Shown here in pieces: positions 33,241-46,386 of a DNA stretch of 64,000 nt; the first letter of the stretch is position 1, and each line of letters starts with the position of its first letter. Origin of the DNA: Gnetum montanum (Eukaryota; Streptophyta; Gnetopsida; Gnetales; Gnetaceae); contig MNCI01027230.1 of NCBI GenBank assembly GCA_015680685.1, positions 390,384 to 454,383 on the forward strand, written 5' to 3'. Both the position numbers and the translations under genes were made by a program. A model generated the notes under the pieces. That model ran no database searches. It was not told the DNA's origin and worked only from the letters and a program-made list of their open reading frames with translations.

Positions 33241-34629
33241 TTGCAAGTGTAGTAAATAATCAATTAACCATTGAAATAAATTGGTATAGTAGCATTCTTA
33301 CCTATCTCCTTACACAAGAAACGCCACAAGAGTTGGATGCTAAAAATAAACAGCAATTTCTTCACCAAGCCAAGTATTTTATGGAAATCAACAGACAACT
33401 TTATAAAGTATGTCCCGATGGCTTGGTTCGATGGTCTGTTCCTGATATAGATCAATTAAGAGTTCTCCAAGATGCACATGAAGGCCATTGTGGGGGTCAT
33501 TACGCTAGGAGATGAACAACCATTAAAATCTTACTTGCAGGATATTATTGGCCTACATTGTTCCAGGACACTCATCATTTTGTCCAATCTTGTAAGCACT
33601 TCCAACATGATGGGGGAATAACTACTAGGATGGAGGATCCACAACAATGGATTCAACCTTTAGAACCCTTCACATATGGGGAATTGATTTCATGAGGCCT
33701 ATTACATCAATGTCCAATGGAAAATCCTACATTGTTGTTGCAATTGACTATTTCACAAAATGGGTAGTAGCAGCCACTATTACAGATTGTACATCATCTA
33801 CTTTTGCACAATTTGTTCAACAACAAGTCGTTAATAGGTTTGGCGTGCCTCATGCACTTATTTCTGACAATGGCACACATTTTGTAGGTGCGAATTTTTG
33901 AAAATTGATGTAACGCTTAGGAGTTGAACACAAACTGACTACACCATACCACCCTCAAGCGAATGGTTAGGCTGAAGTAACCAATAGGGAGATTACAAAA
34001 ATATTGATGAGAACCATTAGCAAATATAGGTAAGATTGGAGCACCAAACTGAGCAATGCTCTTTGGGTATACCGCTCCACATGGAAATTCCCTATAGGCT
34101 ACTTTCCCTATGAGTTAGTGTATGGAAAACTCCCAATGCTTCCTATTTAAGTAGAACTTCATACACTATCCATGGCATATGACCTCACCCTTGACCTCAA
34201 TCTAGCACAAAAAGAGTGGTTAATGAACCTTAACCTACTAGATGAGAATCGATTTGTCGCCCTATCATCTAATGAATTACACAAAGCTTTTAATAAACAA
34301 TGTCATGATCTAAAAATTAAAAAAGTCAAGTACCAACAAGACATAAGGTTCTTTATTGGAACCCCACACATGTGCCACGATGCACTAAATTTCAAACGCT
34401 ATGGGAAGGACCTTATATTATTCATGCAACTTTTCCTTCAGCAACCATGATGATTTACAAACCTAAGAGCCCAGATAAGAAATTTTTGATCAACATCCAA
34501 CAAACCAAACCTTTCCATGAGCCTAGAACAGCCAGTATCCATACTACCTCTGTTGGTGGACAACCTTGCTCACTATTTCAGATCTCCTCCCTCCAACTCA
34601 GTCATGGGAAAGATGGCCACCAATGCTAA
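33241..34629 (+). pseudogene. Integrase of element F1
   Basis: Zinc-binding N-terminus HEGHCGGHYARR...YYWPTLF...SCKHF (the second Cys of the CxxC is lost). Core: PFTYGELIS / WGIDFM around 33676-33693, LISDNGTHF at 33858, YHPQANG and AEVTNREITKIL near 33948-34000, i.e. the D,D-35-E catalytic core with frame changes. C-terminal part with LHKAFNKQCHDLKIKKVKYQ, then a degenerate end (KSPDKKFLINIQQTKPFHEP). Would insert the element into DNA; here it is broken. Confidence 0.83.
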
Positions 34630-36503
34630 CCATTCTAAGCCCTTAACTCTTTTTGTATTTTTGTTTTACACATTTTTTTTTTGCACACCTTTTCAATTTT
34701 ACTTATTTTTTTTACACCATCATTCACATTCTTACTATTTCTTTGTCTAATTTACTTTCATTCGTCATATAACAAGTGCTCATGATGGTGGGTTGGACTA
34801 TAATAATGTTAATTACTAATGTTTGGTTTTTACCTTTGATTTTCAATGTTGATACTAAGATATGGTTCTTTTGATAAAATAGGCAATGAGTCCACATCGT
34901 CCATTCATCCATTCAACGATGTGGTCTCCCTTGGCTTTGGAACTGTACTATCCCTTTTTCTAAATAAACTTATTAATGAATTAGTGACTTGGTATTCTTC
35001 AAACCAAGGAAGGATTCAATGGTTGAAAAGGGTGTGACTTCAAGGGGATTCGACACATTTGTGCTAACTATTCTCTTGGGTACTTGGATGCCTTTCATGA
35101 GTCTTCTACCATCGCGCTATTGACCAACTATCAAGAAGTTGAATGAATCTAAATAAGTCTTTGCATGGTGTGGTTCTCATGTTAAAAAAAACTTGTAGGA
35201 ATTCAAAGCACACCCCTTAGACATAATAAAAAAACATGGGCTGCAAACACTGGTTATGGCACTGGAAAGACATGTTACCCATGCCTGAAGGTTCCCTCTA
35301 CCTAAAGCCCTTTCTCGCTTCCTGCTTTTCTATCTTTCTCTCCTTGGAATGGTGGTGACTCGATGGACACATTCTTGTTGCTTCATGAGGATGGGTTGGT
35401 CAAATGTCTTGATGCGAGGTCACTGGATGTGGTTGGTGAGTCCAAACTTGGGATGAATTTTATTCAATCACATTAACCACATAATACACAAGGGACTTTA
35501 CACAACCTTGCTCTTGGGATTCCATTTCATTTCCTCTCCTTCCATATTTCTTCCCATATTCCACCTCATTGTTGATTTTATGATTAGTCTACGTCTTGGT
35601 TGACACATTGTTAGTCTTTGGTAAATTCATGTGGGTAAGTTCTTAACCTTTGTTTCCATATGTTATTCCAAGAGCCTACGGACTCTTTGGTTTGTGGGTT
35701 TATCAGGGCATAAAAGGCATGAGCTTGCTTTGGGGAGGACCCACTGGTATTCCTTTTTGGTGCAATTCTTAAGATCTTTCCCTTAAACATTCTTTGCAAT
35801 CAACCATTTCTTGTTTCATCCCCATCCATGACATCCATTTTATTGGCTTCACCATTGTTATTTCCCTCATCTTTATTGTTCCTTCAATTTTTACATCCTA
35901 TCACTATTGGAAGTTTGCTCTTAGTCATGGGGGTCCTGTCACAAATTTTCCCAAAATTTCCCATTCAATCACCTATCTCACCCCTACAACTTAGGTAGTT
36001 ATCAGTTAAAAACCTCTAACCTAGTATCTACCATATCCACAACCCAGGCAATGCACTTATATCAAGGCAAGGTATTAACTACATTGTGGCTTATCTATCC
36101 TTGATAATTCGTGATTGTGTTGTGTGTGCGGATGGCGATTACATGAACAATGGACTGGGATAGGAGGAAGCACTCAGGTTGGACTGGAGCTGGAGCATTT
36201 ATGTAAAGAACAAGTTTGGTCATGTGGTTATGGATGAAGAATGGAGTGCACATGTCTGACATTGGTAGCAATGCACCTCATTTTATTTTCTCTCTCTTTC
36301 TTTTCAAGCTATTAGATGAGGGTCTAGATGCCATCTGTGTATAGTGTCCACCACAAAGGGCGTGAATACCAATGTTGTAATATGTTTATCGATTTGTTCA
36401 CCAGGCACTTTGAATCTATTATTCCCTATCACTGTCAGTTCTCATTCAGTTAATAATCCCATTCCTTCCCAATATTTTATAAGGAACTTGAGGACAATTT
36501 TTT
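34630..36503 (+). other. Post-pol non-coding region of element F1
   Basis: Aligns with element B 42041-42609 joined to 50785-50880, and with 52165-52800 of the duplicate (ACATGTTACCCATGCCTGAA, TGGGGAGGACCCACT). ORF3 is not present: the section where it should lie (36000-36500) is short and without open frames. Confidence 0.65.
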
Positions 36504-36520
36504 ATTCAGTCGTGGAGGTA
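36504..36520 (+). other. Polypurine tract of element F1
   Basis: ATTCAGTCGTGGAGGTA directly before the LTR TGATGAGCC; same as the A and B tracts with one G-to-A change. Confidence 0.75.
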
Positions 36521-37323
36521 TGATGAGCCGCGATATTGGGGCTGGAATATCAAACATACGATATTAGGTCCTATCTTGTCACCTATAAATAGGAGGTGGG
36601 TGCACTTGGCTTGGCAATAGTTAGTTCATTAATCTTAGCCCCTTACCCCAAACTCTTGTCTTTTTTCCTTCTTAGAGTTAGAAGTATTTCTAAGTGCCCG
36701 TAGTAGGAGTCATAAAGTGAACGGATCTTTATTCAAGCATTGTGTACCTGAGCAAACCTTGTAGTCGAAAATAAAAATGAACTTTGTGATAAAACTTGCA
36801 GTATTCAGAATTACTTATTTAATGTTATTTATAGTTATTGAATTCTTCCCTTAGTTAATTAATGTTCTCTCTCTCTCACACCTTGTTAACTCTCCCAAGT
36901 AAGCACACTTAATACGACCACTTCGAGCATGCATGGAACACTTGGTAACCCAATAATGATTAGCGTTTGGTAACCCTAATAGTGTTGCATTGGTTTAGTA
37001 TGTGTACAAAAATGGGAACAAATGCTGGTGTTAGGACTAGTTAGAGCATAGTCGATTAGTTAAATTAAATTAGTTACTTGATTAGTTCAGTTCTCCCTTT
37101 ATAGCACCAAGACATAAAACATAAAAATATATAAAAATCATATACCTCAAGTTTACTTAGCCATACAATCGTGCTATACAAGTAAGCTTGGGAAGACAAT
37201 GATTGACCAACCCATCTAGGTTTTGTAAAGGTGCATAAGCACTTAGTCCTTGGAATTCGATTGGATTGTGAATGTACGCTCATATTCATATGGTTGAGCA
37301 TAGGGATACCTCGCTGCTCATCA
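36521..37323 (+). repeat. Element F1 3' LTR
   Basis: 803 bp, TGATGAGCCGCGATATTGGG...CTCGCTGCTCATCA. TATA box TATAAATA at 36584. U3 holds GATATT-like remnants of the GATATC motif. Confidence 0.88.
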
Positions 37324-38440
37324 CTAAGGGTTCATAAGATCTAAAGGTTGATTGAGCAAGTGGCTAAAGAAGAAGGCAAATTGAGAAAAAGGAAAAATAT
37401 AGAGGAGTACAACTGAGATCCTTCCATCTAAAAAAGGAAAGTATGATTTTGTGATAACGCAGATGAGGCACCACTTGATGAAGTGGTGCAACGTAAAACC
37501 TTATCGATCGAAAAATCTATTTTTGAAATATAGGACAAGGTAGACAAAATGTGGGATTCTTTGGACAAACAATTTTAAACTATCCTTAGAATTGCTAAAG
37601 AGTCCAAAAAGCAAGGTAGTCGTCGTGATTGAAGGAGAATGAAAGAAGTTGAACGTGCCCATCAAAGGGGTAAGGGCAAAGTTGTTGCTATTGAAGAGGT
37701 TGCAGAATCTGAGACAGATGATGATAGTGGATGTGAAATTTGCCAATATAGCATCCTAAGGGATGTTGTCCCATTATGTCACACTTACAAGAGTCTAGGA
37801 TATACATGTTGAATCCTAGAGTGATAAGAAGGCAAGCACCCAAGTGGTTGCCTTATCCTCAAGGAAACTATAAGTAGTTCCACTAACAATAAGCCTACTA
37901 TTTGAGTGGAGCTTCACCCCAACCTTATGAGTAGTACTAGTAGTGGTAGAACCCATAGTCATGGGGGATGCTACCACCAAGGTAGCAATACCATTATCAA
38001 TAGCCAAATCCATACAAGTACTATGTTTAGCAATTGATTTCTTCATGTGACTCATCCAATCATTCATCTTTCCAACATCACTACTACCCTCCTGAATACT
38101 ATAGAGCTCAATTTCCAAAAGGAAAATCCCCATTTCCATTCTACCCTCCTAATCCTTCTACAATTGTACCTCTACCCTTAACCCAGTTACCACCAGCTTC
38201 ATCCATGTAGGGCAAAATTCCTAACCAACCACAGCAAAGAAACATCACAAGGGTTGTTAACTTACAACCAGCTTTCCAGCTGAGTGGTTTGAAAATAAAC
38301 CCTAAAAAACACCTTTCTTCTAAACCAACAATCCTTCTAAGCCCTCATAAACACCTACAACTAATGATCCTACTTCTCTCTCATCTTTTACTACATAATT
38401 CGAAAGCCCTTCAAACTAAATGCCTTCCAAAGTGCATATG
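37324..38440 (+). pseudogene. gag: gag C-terminal half of element B
   Basis: Resumes B gag after F1: a Lys-rich stretch (KEEGKLRKRKNIEEYN-like), DKVDKMWDSLDKQF, then zinc-knuckle residues GCEICQY near 37732-37750, where a base loss shifts the frame. The Pro/Tyr/Gln-rich tail runs to KKHLSS-like sequence at about 38310. Many stops. Confidence 0.72.
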
Positions 38441-39360
38441 TTCATGTTGACCCATGTAGTTATTGATTAGATCAAGGTTGTTCATCTTCCCAGGAAAAGA
38501 TCAAATCCTCAAAGTCCCCTAATTTACATGCAAATCATTGAGAATGAGCCTTGCAAGGCTCTTCTGGACTCAGGTTCTAATGTGAATTTCATCTCTCATA
38601 AAATCTACAAAGCTTGGAACCTACCTTCTCTCAAGAAGAGCAACATTCATCTTCACCATTCCCATGGGATTGGTGGAATACATTGTGATCACCATTTATA
38701 AATGGTTCTATCCTACTAACTTCCTAGTGATTCTTGTAGATAATTGTAAAGGGAACTTCCCAGTAATCATGGGAAGGGCTTGGTTGAGCATAATAGATGC
38801 ACAGTTGGAAATCAGAGATCTCTCCTTGGAAATTGCCAAGAAAAATGATTTTGAAAAGATCAAGAGAAAGCATGTTCAATGCATTGTGTACAGTGACACA
38901 AGGTGCAACTATGTGCAGAAATTATTGATTGTAAAAAGCACATCAATCATAGCATATAGGTAGTGTTCTAATGTGACAAAAATTCAAAGGTGCCTATATG
39001 AAGTAGTCATAAAATAAGAGGGTACCTAATGGCTAATAGTTGAACCTAATAGTAGCTCAACTCTCTACATGAAACAAACTAAGATCCTTATGAGTGCTTA
39101 CATTGAAAGCATGGATAAGATGGAGAAAATCCATTGCCAACTCTCTAATGAACCTGATGATACTAATTGGGGAGAGTCAAAGATCCCTAAAATTTTTAAA
39201 TAGGAGCCCCTTGAGTTTAAAACTATATAATTTAAAATAGAGTATGCTTTTCTGAAAAATGGCAAGCTAGTTATTATTAATGTCAATCTTTCTCCTACAC
39301 AAAAAAATAAACTATTAGAGGTGATCAAAAAATGGCCAAAAGCCTTTGCTTAGTTGTATC
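38441..39360 (+). pseudogene. Protease of element B
   Basis: ENEPCKALLDSGSNVNFISH at 38540-38600 has the catalytic D-S-G intact. A frame change follows, then VEYIVITIYKWFYPTNFLVI and MGRAWLSIIDAQLEIRDLSL (38664-38963), open for 99 codons. The Asp-Ser-Gly is better preserved than in F1 and I (DSSS). Confidence 0.8.
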
Positions 39361-40075
39361 CTAAACTCACTAGAATTGATCATAGGATATGCCAACATCG
39401 CATCTACATAGATCCTTCCATTAAGCCAAAGAGGTATCTACAATAGTCATTGAATCTCAAACTAGAGTTGATCATGAAAGTGGAAATTGAACAACTCTTC
39501 AAGGACAAGTTCATCTATCCCATTGCGGATAGCGAGTGGGTTAGCCCACTTATAATAGTGCCAAAGAAAGATGGTAAATGAAGGGTCTGCATTGATTTTA
39601 GGCTATTGAATATGGCAACATACAAAGATCATTTTCTATTGCCATTTGTGGACTAGGTGTTGGATACCATTTCTAGGCATTACTAATATAACTTCCTAGA
39701 TGTTTATAGTGGCTATAACCAAATTTAGATAGCACTAAAGGATCAAGCTAAAATCACATTCACAAGTCCCTAGGGGACTTTCACATATAGAAAGATGTCT
39801 TTTGGCACTTTGTCTTGACCATCTTCCAATAGCATATTGGTAGCGAGGTGGAAATCTTCATGGATGACTTCTCCACCTATGGGACTACATTTGAGTAATC
39901 CCTGGACCATCTTGAGCAAGTGCTGAAAAGGTGTGTAGAGATAAATCTTAGGCTCAACTGGTAGAAAAGCCACCTGATGGTCCAAGAAAGCATTATGTTG
40001 GGACATAGAATCTCAAAGAAAGGGATTGAGGTGGATCCCAAAAAAATAAGAATCATCCAAGGAATTACCAGATAG
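39361..40075 (+). pseudogene. Reverse transcriptase of element B
   Basis: QHRIYIDPSIKPKR, RVCIDFRLLNMATYKDHFLL, YNFLDVYSGYNQI and KMSFG. Then a deletion/frameshift near 39805 and, in the shifted frame, FMDDFSTYG at about 39856-39885, LRLNW, SHLMVQESIMLGHRIS. Catalytic Asp-Asp residues are visible but not in one frame. Confidence 0.82.
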
Positions 40076-40720
40076 CCTGAAACCATTAAAGATGGGAGGT
40101 CATTCCTTGGACACACTGGCTATACTACCAATGATTCATTAAGAATTTCTCTAAGATTTTCAAACCATTAATGGAGCTAACAAAGTAGGATGCTTCATTT
40201 TTCTGGACCAAGGAATGTGAATCTGTGTTCTAGTAGCTTAAAGAGAAGCTTGTGAAAACTTCAATTCTATGAGCACCTAATTGGTTTAGGCTCATTCACA
40301 TCATGATGGATGCTTTCAATTATGCCTTGGGGGTTACACTCATGTAGTTGGATGATCAAAAACATCCTTACTACATCCATTGTACAAGCAGAAGCATTGT
40401 GGGTGCACAACTAAACTAAACAATAACAAAAAAATAATTGATGATAGTGGTGTTCACCTTGGAGAAATTTAGGCACTATGTGCTTAGGTACAAGGTGTTC
40501 GTGCACACAAATCACAATGTAATTCAATTCTTGATGAAAAAATAAATGATGAACCCCCACATCATACATTGGCTAGTGATCTTACAAGAGTTCAATCTTA
40601 CAATGGTAGATCAAAAGGGAACTAAGAATGTGGTTGCTAACCACTTGTCTCAATTACGATGGGACAACAAAGAGGAGGATAGTCCACTTTTAGATTAGTT
40701 TCCTGATGAACTTCTATTTT
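40076..40720 (+). pseudogene. RNase H of element B
   Basis: MDAFNYALGVTLM (first Asp), then degraded EKFRHYVLRYKVFVHTNHNV and LTMVDQKGTKNVVANHLSQL (Asp changed to Asn in the last motif). Order and spacing as in F1. Confidence 0.78.
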
Positions 40721-42040
40721 GTAGGGTTATAACTAAATAAATGCCCACTAAACTCAGCTAGTACAATGGCATTCTCACCTATATTCTCACTCAAGAAATG
40801 TCACAATATTGGGACAACATGAAGAAACAATAGCTTCTTCACATGGTAAAATAATTCATGAAAACCAATGAACACCTTTACAAGGTGTGCACCGATGGCT
40901 TGGTTCATTGGTATCTACATGATGCTAATCAAATGTGTGTGCTCCAAGATACTCACAAGGGCCCTTGTAAGGGCCACTATGTAGGGAGATGCATAATCAT
41001 TAAGATCCTCATGGCATGGTATTATTGGCCAATCCTTTTTAGGGATGCTTACCACTTTGTCTACTCCTATGAACACTACCAACGTGATGGTGGAATGACT
41101 ACTCGCATGAAGGAACCTCAGTTATGGATCCAACCACTGGAGCCCTTTGATATTTAAGGCATTAACTTCATAGATCCCATCAAATCCATGTTGAATGGAA
41201 AGGTGTACATCATAGTCGTTGTTGACTATTGTACAAAATGGATGAAAGTTGTAGCTGTTACCAATTACACATCTTCTACGGTTGCTCGGTTTGTACAACA
41301 ATATGTTGTAAGTGCCACATGCACTTATTTCTAATAATGATACTCTTTTCACAAGAACTACCTTTTGGAAGCTCATGCAATGCTTAGGGGTTGAACAAAA
41401 ATACCATCCCAAGGCACCCCAAGCCAACAATCAAGCTGAGGTTACAAATAGAAAGATAACGAAAATACTAACAAGATTTGTTGGTAAGTATAGGAGGGGT
41501 TGGAGCACAAAACTCAATGATGCCCTTTGGCCCTACTAGTCCACTTGGAAATTTCCTATTGGCTACTCTCCCTATGAGCTTGTGTACGAGAAATTACCAA
41601 CTCTTCCAATTCAAACGAACCTCCATACACTATCAAAAACTTGCAACCTTGACCTTGAGCTAAGTCTAGCACAAAAAGAAAGATTGATGGTCCTCAACCT
41701 ACTAGACAAGAACCGAATGGTAGCCCTATCATCTAACAAGTTGCACAAGGCATTCAACAAACAATGCCATGATCTTAGAATAAGGAAAGTAAAATTTCAA
41801 CTGGGAGATAGGGTCCTCTACTAGAATCCCACACATGTACCACTAAGAGCCAAGTTCCAAACATTGTGGGAGGTGCCTTATATTATCTATGAGACCTTTT
41901 CTTTTGGAACCATGTTAATCTATAAACTTGAGAGCCCAAACAAGAAACTACTTATCAACATGAAACAACTCAAACCTTTTCATGATCCTAAGAGAGCTAG
42001 TGAGCAGAACACATAAATGAATGGACATGCATGCTCAATT
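40721..42040 (+). pseudogene. Integrase of element B
   Basis: VCTDGLVHWYL, DTHKGPCKGHYVGRCIIIKI and WYYWPILFRDAYHF for the zinc-binding part; KWMKVVAVTNYTSSTVARFV, LISNNDTLF (catalytic Asp region changed to NND), AEVTNRKITKI, and the C-terminal LSSNKLHKAFNKQCHDLRIRKVKFQLGDRVL. Ends ...KKLLINMKQLKPFHD near 41990. Several stops and frame changes. Confidence 0.82.
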
Positions 42041-42609
42041 TTTTAGATCTCCTCCTTCCAACTTCGTCGTGGGAGAGATGGCCATCCATGCTAACTNTTA
42101 GGACTAAGTGCAACTGTAGCTATTGATTGATGATGGTTTGTACTATAATGTTATTTAATTGCGAATGTCTAAATTCTATCTTTAAATTTTGATGTTGATA
42201 ACTAAGACATGGTTTCTTTTTCATGATAATAGGTAGTGAGTCCATGTCATCCACCATCCACAAAACTCTATGGTGCTCCCTTGTTTTGGAAATATGCAAT
42301 CCCTTCTTAAATGAGACTTTTAAAGAACTTTGACCTTCGTAGTTTCCAAACTTGGAAAGAATTAAATGGATAGACAAGGGTGTGACTTCAAGGGGATTTG
42401 ATGCTCTTTGTACTTCCATACCCTCTTGGGTGCATGACTGTTCTCATGGATTTCTCATCATTTTGCTATCAACCAGTAATAGGAAGCTAAAGTCTTTGCA
42501 TGGTGTAATTCCCATCCTAAAACTTCGAAATAATAATAATAATGGAAATTTAAAGCACACCCCTTAAACCAAATAATGGGCTACAAGCACTAGTTATGGG
42601 ACTAGGAAG
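42041..42609 (+). other. Post-pol region of element B, left part
   Basis: Non-coding, aligned with F1 34630-35270. Contains a single ambiguous base at 42097. Interrupted at 42614 by element E; ACATG at 42610-42614 is the target duplication. It continues at 50785. Confidence 0.65.
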
Positions 42610-42614
42610 ACATG

Positions 42615-43525
42615 TGATGAGTGGCGAGGTACCCCTACACTCAACCATACAAATACAAGCATTTTCACGCATGATCCAGTCGAACTCCGCAGATGGACTA
42701 GTTGTGGCACCTAGATAGTTAGCCTTAGGTCGCAGTTCGCTGTCTTCCCACCTGGACTAGTATTATCTTTGTCACGTATGGTTTAGTCCAGAGTGAGGTG
42801 TATGATGTGGTCCTAATCTAATGCTGCTCCTATAGGCAATGGAAAGTAATATTAACTAAGCTAGGAGGAAAGGGTAAGAGAGAATCTAAACTAGCCTAAG
42901 TACGATGAGCATCCATTCCTAAATCATTCATACACATCTTGGACCTCGTGCATGACTACCACTGGGATTACCAAGTGCATGGCCTAGGTACGCTACTAGG
43001 TTACCAAGTAGTCACACTTAAATGCTCGTGATTAAGTCGTACTCATTTTGCGTTGCTAGGAGATAAGGGTGAGAGAGATTAAATAAAAATTAAATAAATA
43101 ATTTAAGTAACAATTAAATAAATAATTAATTAAACTAAGTGAATGCTGCAATGATGAAGTAATCTCGATCTTTATTTCTGATCATGTGCGTGTCCAAGTA
43201 CGTCACACTCGAATAAAGGATGTCGTACAATTACAATCACCACACTACGAGCAAACACTGGGAAATTATTCTATCTCTGGAAGGGAAAAACTGCCAGAGC
43301 TTCGCTAAGGGAAAAACTAGATTCTAAAATAAGGAAAGCTGCCTCGTATTTATAGGGATTAAGGTAGACCGCGATATCGTGTACACGATATCGCGGCTGA
43401 TGCGATATCGCATACGCGATATTGCAACCCATGGGATATCATGGCTGTTGTATCACGGTAGTGATATCATAGCCACTACGATATCACAGCTGTGATATCA
43501 CAGCCATCAAATTCATGACTCATCA
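42615..43525 (-). repeat. Element E 3' LTR
   Basis: TGATGAGTGGCGAGGTACCC...ATGACTCATCA on plus. U3 carries seven GATATC motifs at 43371-43500, including a perfect 28-bp palindrome (43369-43396). The TATA box lies just beyond (TATTTATAGG on plus, 43347-43356). Confidence 0.92.
43369..43505 (-). promoter_or_regulatory. GATATC array upstream of the E LTR TATA box
   Basis: Seven GATATC sites in 130 bp, many as GTGATATCAC or GCGATATCGC palindromes separated by CGGCT/CAGCC. The partner LTR has seven again (50655-50764) but with a different arrangement. Position directly upstream of TATA suggests an enhancer-like promoter array; binding factor unknown. Confidence 0.6.
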
Positions 43526-43545
43526 TACCCCCACGACTGAATGAA
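43526..43545 (-). other. Polypurine tract of element E
   Basis: On minus, TTCATTCAGTCGTGGGGGTA before the LTR, as in A1 and B. Confidence 0.78.
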
Positions 43546-43707
43546 AACTCGTCCTCGAGTTATAGAGAGAACAAGCTCCATTGATTACATAGTGGATAGG
43601 TATGGGATTATTGACTGAGTAGGATGGATTCATGCCGCAGTGTGGAGTTAGAACAAAATTGAGACACAACACAAAAGAAAATCCTATGATTACAAAATTA
43701 GTGGAAC

Positions 43708-44466
43708 TCATGTAGTTCCTAGTGGCAGTGGCTCCTCCATTGGTGTCTTTCCCTTTTCTTGTGCTCCAAATCTTGGGATTTGATGGCGTTGAAGTATGCC
43801 CTAGATTTTCTCCTCTTGTAAGGCCTTGAGTGCCTTGGCGCATGTGTAAGTTTGCGCTTGTGCCATAGACGCATCCCAGTCAGCTTTCTCTTTTTCTTCC
43901 GCCACCCTTTTATTCTCTGTCAATAGTTTATTAAGTTGCTCAGTTCTGAAAGTGTCCAGCTGGTTCTGAGCAACTTTTGGCCCTGTATTTGGAAGATTTA
44001 ATACTTTCAAAATGGCTTGAACAGAGAAGTCAACAGTCACACCACAATTGTTAACCGTGGTGCCTTCTTCTTTATTGTGCCAAAATTGCTACATTTCCCC
44101 TAAGTACCAGACACTGCTTTTAGAGAGGATAGGCCATAAGGGAGATCCTTTGAGGTGATCCCTAACAGCCTCAGGGGAGAACTCTACAAAATTTAATTCC
44201 AAAATCACCGTAGTAAATGTGGACCTTTCGTGGATAGCCTGAACACAATCCTGGGGCAACATGAGATGTTGTCCCTATTCAGGCGCTGCAGCAGCTCCTC
44301 GTTCTGCCTACCCAGACCGTACGGTAGGAGGATCTTTTTGATGAATGTTGAATGATTGTTCCTCCTATTTTGCATGTTGTCCGGAAGGATCTTGTCTTCT
44401 ACCTCTCCGAGATCGTTCGATCGCACCTTGAGCAGGACCTTTCTGTTGTCCACGTTTCGGGGCCAT
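43708..44466 (-). pseudogene. ORF3 of element E (internally deleted)
   Basis: Starts at ATG 44466 directly after a splice-acceptor-like TGATTGCAG. The N-terminus is basic and Gln/Arg-rich (MAPKRGQQKGPAQGAIERSR). Then come the conserved ORF3 domain (LNFVEFSPEAVRDHLKG, SVWYLGEM.QFWHNKEEGTT, VDFSVQAILKVLNLPNTGP) and a short coiled-coil-like end. It stops at TGA 43708-43710. Compared with A1 about 1.1 kb of the middle is missing, removing most of the coiled coil. At least four in-frame stops. Confidence 0.7.
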
Positions 44467-46386
44467 CTGCAATCACACAGGATCAATCGTTAGTAAGGTT
44501 GTTACCAAAGTTAGGTTATACCTTACTGCTTGCCTTAATAGATTTACTTTATTTCCATGTGATGTTAATTATTGGAAGAACATGTCCCCAAAAGATTATA
44601 ATGTTGATTCCTCTTTACTTAGGTGGTTTCCAAATTTAATTTTCTAGTATAGCTAAGGGGATGAAATTATTTTTGACACATTCTATTCTTAATTTTACAA
44701 CTAATTACCCTTAAAGATGTCCTTTGGGTGATGATGAATTTCAAAAATTTTAAAAAAAATTATGTGCTATTCGGCATGTGCCCCTCCCCCAAGACTAAGC
44801 TAAACACTCCGAGTTCAAGTAGGTTCAAACAGAATGAAAATCGAAGTACCAGCGAGCGAGTTATGGATATGAAAGCAAGAGACACACAATCGCGAGTCGT
44901 AAAGAGGAATTTCAAAAAATTCCCCTACATGAATAGTTGTAGATGATGTTGATTAGCATAGGGGGATCACTTATATATATTTTCATTGAAGTTAGGGCAC
45001 TTAGAGAATGTACCGAATTTTTAATATTTCTTTTGAAATCAAACGATGTAAACTAAGGACATCTGGACGATTGTTAAAGGGTTCCAAGGTAATTCAACTA
45101 GTTCTGAAGGCACAAAAATTATGATGGTATGGGATTTATCAATAAGGACCTCGAATGGTAGAGAAAAACGCTATGTGATGATTCATAGGAACGTTGAATC
45201 GGAGGGATAGTAATAATGGAAAGAATATCATGAACAATACGCTAAGGGTAATAAATGGTGTGTGTGAGTTGTGTCATAAGTGAAGATTACAAAAGATTAC
45301 ACAACTGGGTCCTCCCCAAAGCAGGTTCCAACCTATAATGCCCTTGTGTAACCACACTTAAAAGTGTCTGTGGGCACTAGAAGGGTTAACTGTAATCCGC
45401 ACTGATTCCACAAAACACACACATGTAAATATCACTGGAATGAGGTAAGAATTCTATGTTACACACGACACAAGCTACAATTACACGAATAGTGAGATGA
45501 GACGAAGTATAGAAGGGATTGTAGAGATTGGGACATGAGGTAACTAACCCATGGCACAGTGAATCCTACGTGTAAAGCATAATTAAGATGTCATTAACCC
45601 ATTGTTCCAAGATCAGGACCAAGTCCATTCCTCTAATCAATGACATCGCATTGTTTCATCCCATGATGAGCCACTATGAGAGTATCATAGCAACAAGGCA
45701 TATGATCACTTGGCGTTTTATGCAAGGGAGGAGTGATTTTTGTTTTGTGGCACTTTTCTTTTTCATTTTTCATTTTCTTCTCTTTCTATTTTTTTTCGAT
45801 TGCTTAATCCAGAGAAGCCACCAATCTTCAGGCATGGGTGCATGTCTTTCCAGTGGGACCCCCTAGAATAACATTAATTTTTGAGTGCCCTTTTGATTAC
45901 TCTTACTCCCATTTTCATGAGATCTACAAGGATCTTAGTACAACCACGTTGCATGATAACTCCCACATACGTCACCAAAGAGAATCCACAAGTCCCCTTG
46001 ATGTCACACCCTAATCATTTCCTCTTGGTCCATCCTCCTTCATTATGGGGTATAATGAACACAAAATTAATTTTAAGTTTTTAAGAATGTCAAGAATATC
46101 ACTGTACCCTCAAACAGAACCTCTTATTTGTAGAGTGGATGAGTGGGTGTAATGGGCTCTCTGTCCAAATAATTGATCACTCGAGACATGACAACATAGA
46201 ACACACCTCAACCAATGATCCACATGAGTGTTTTATTCGTAGATGAGATTACTTACAAAAGCGTAAAAAGATAAAAATACCAAAAAGACAAAAAGATAAA
46301 ACAAGGAAGTTGAAAAATGAAAAATTGGAAAACAAAAAGTTGTAAAAGTAAAGAAAATGAAAAATATTTATTAATCCTACTTGCTA
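44467..46386 (-). other. Non-coding region between gag and ORF3 of element E
   Basis: Aligns with A1 8769-10430. Contains a purine tract (about 45748-45812, on minus) and a TATA-like ATATATATAA (44971-44980 reversed) followed by a conserved ACTATTCATGTAGGGGA. The stretch from there to the TGATTGCAG acceptor at 44467 is a possible first exon and intron. No other gene is seen. Confidence 0.6.

Larger units (their letters stand above)
27923..37323 (+). mobile_element. Element F1: Athila-like gag-pol retrotransposon inserted in element B gag
   Basis: 5' LTR (start in the gap) to 28254, tRNA-Asp primer site, gag, protease, RT, RNase H, integrase, 1.9-kb non-coding tail, polypurine tract, 3' LTR 36521-37323. 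The sequence after 37323 is the C-terminal half of element B gag, so F1 lies in B. ORF3 is missing. Coding regions carry many stops. The expected right target duplication is CTAAG (37324-37328). Confidence 0.85.
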
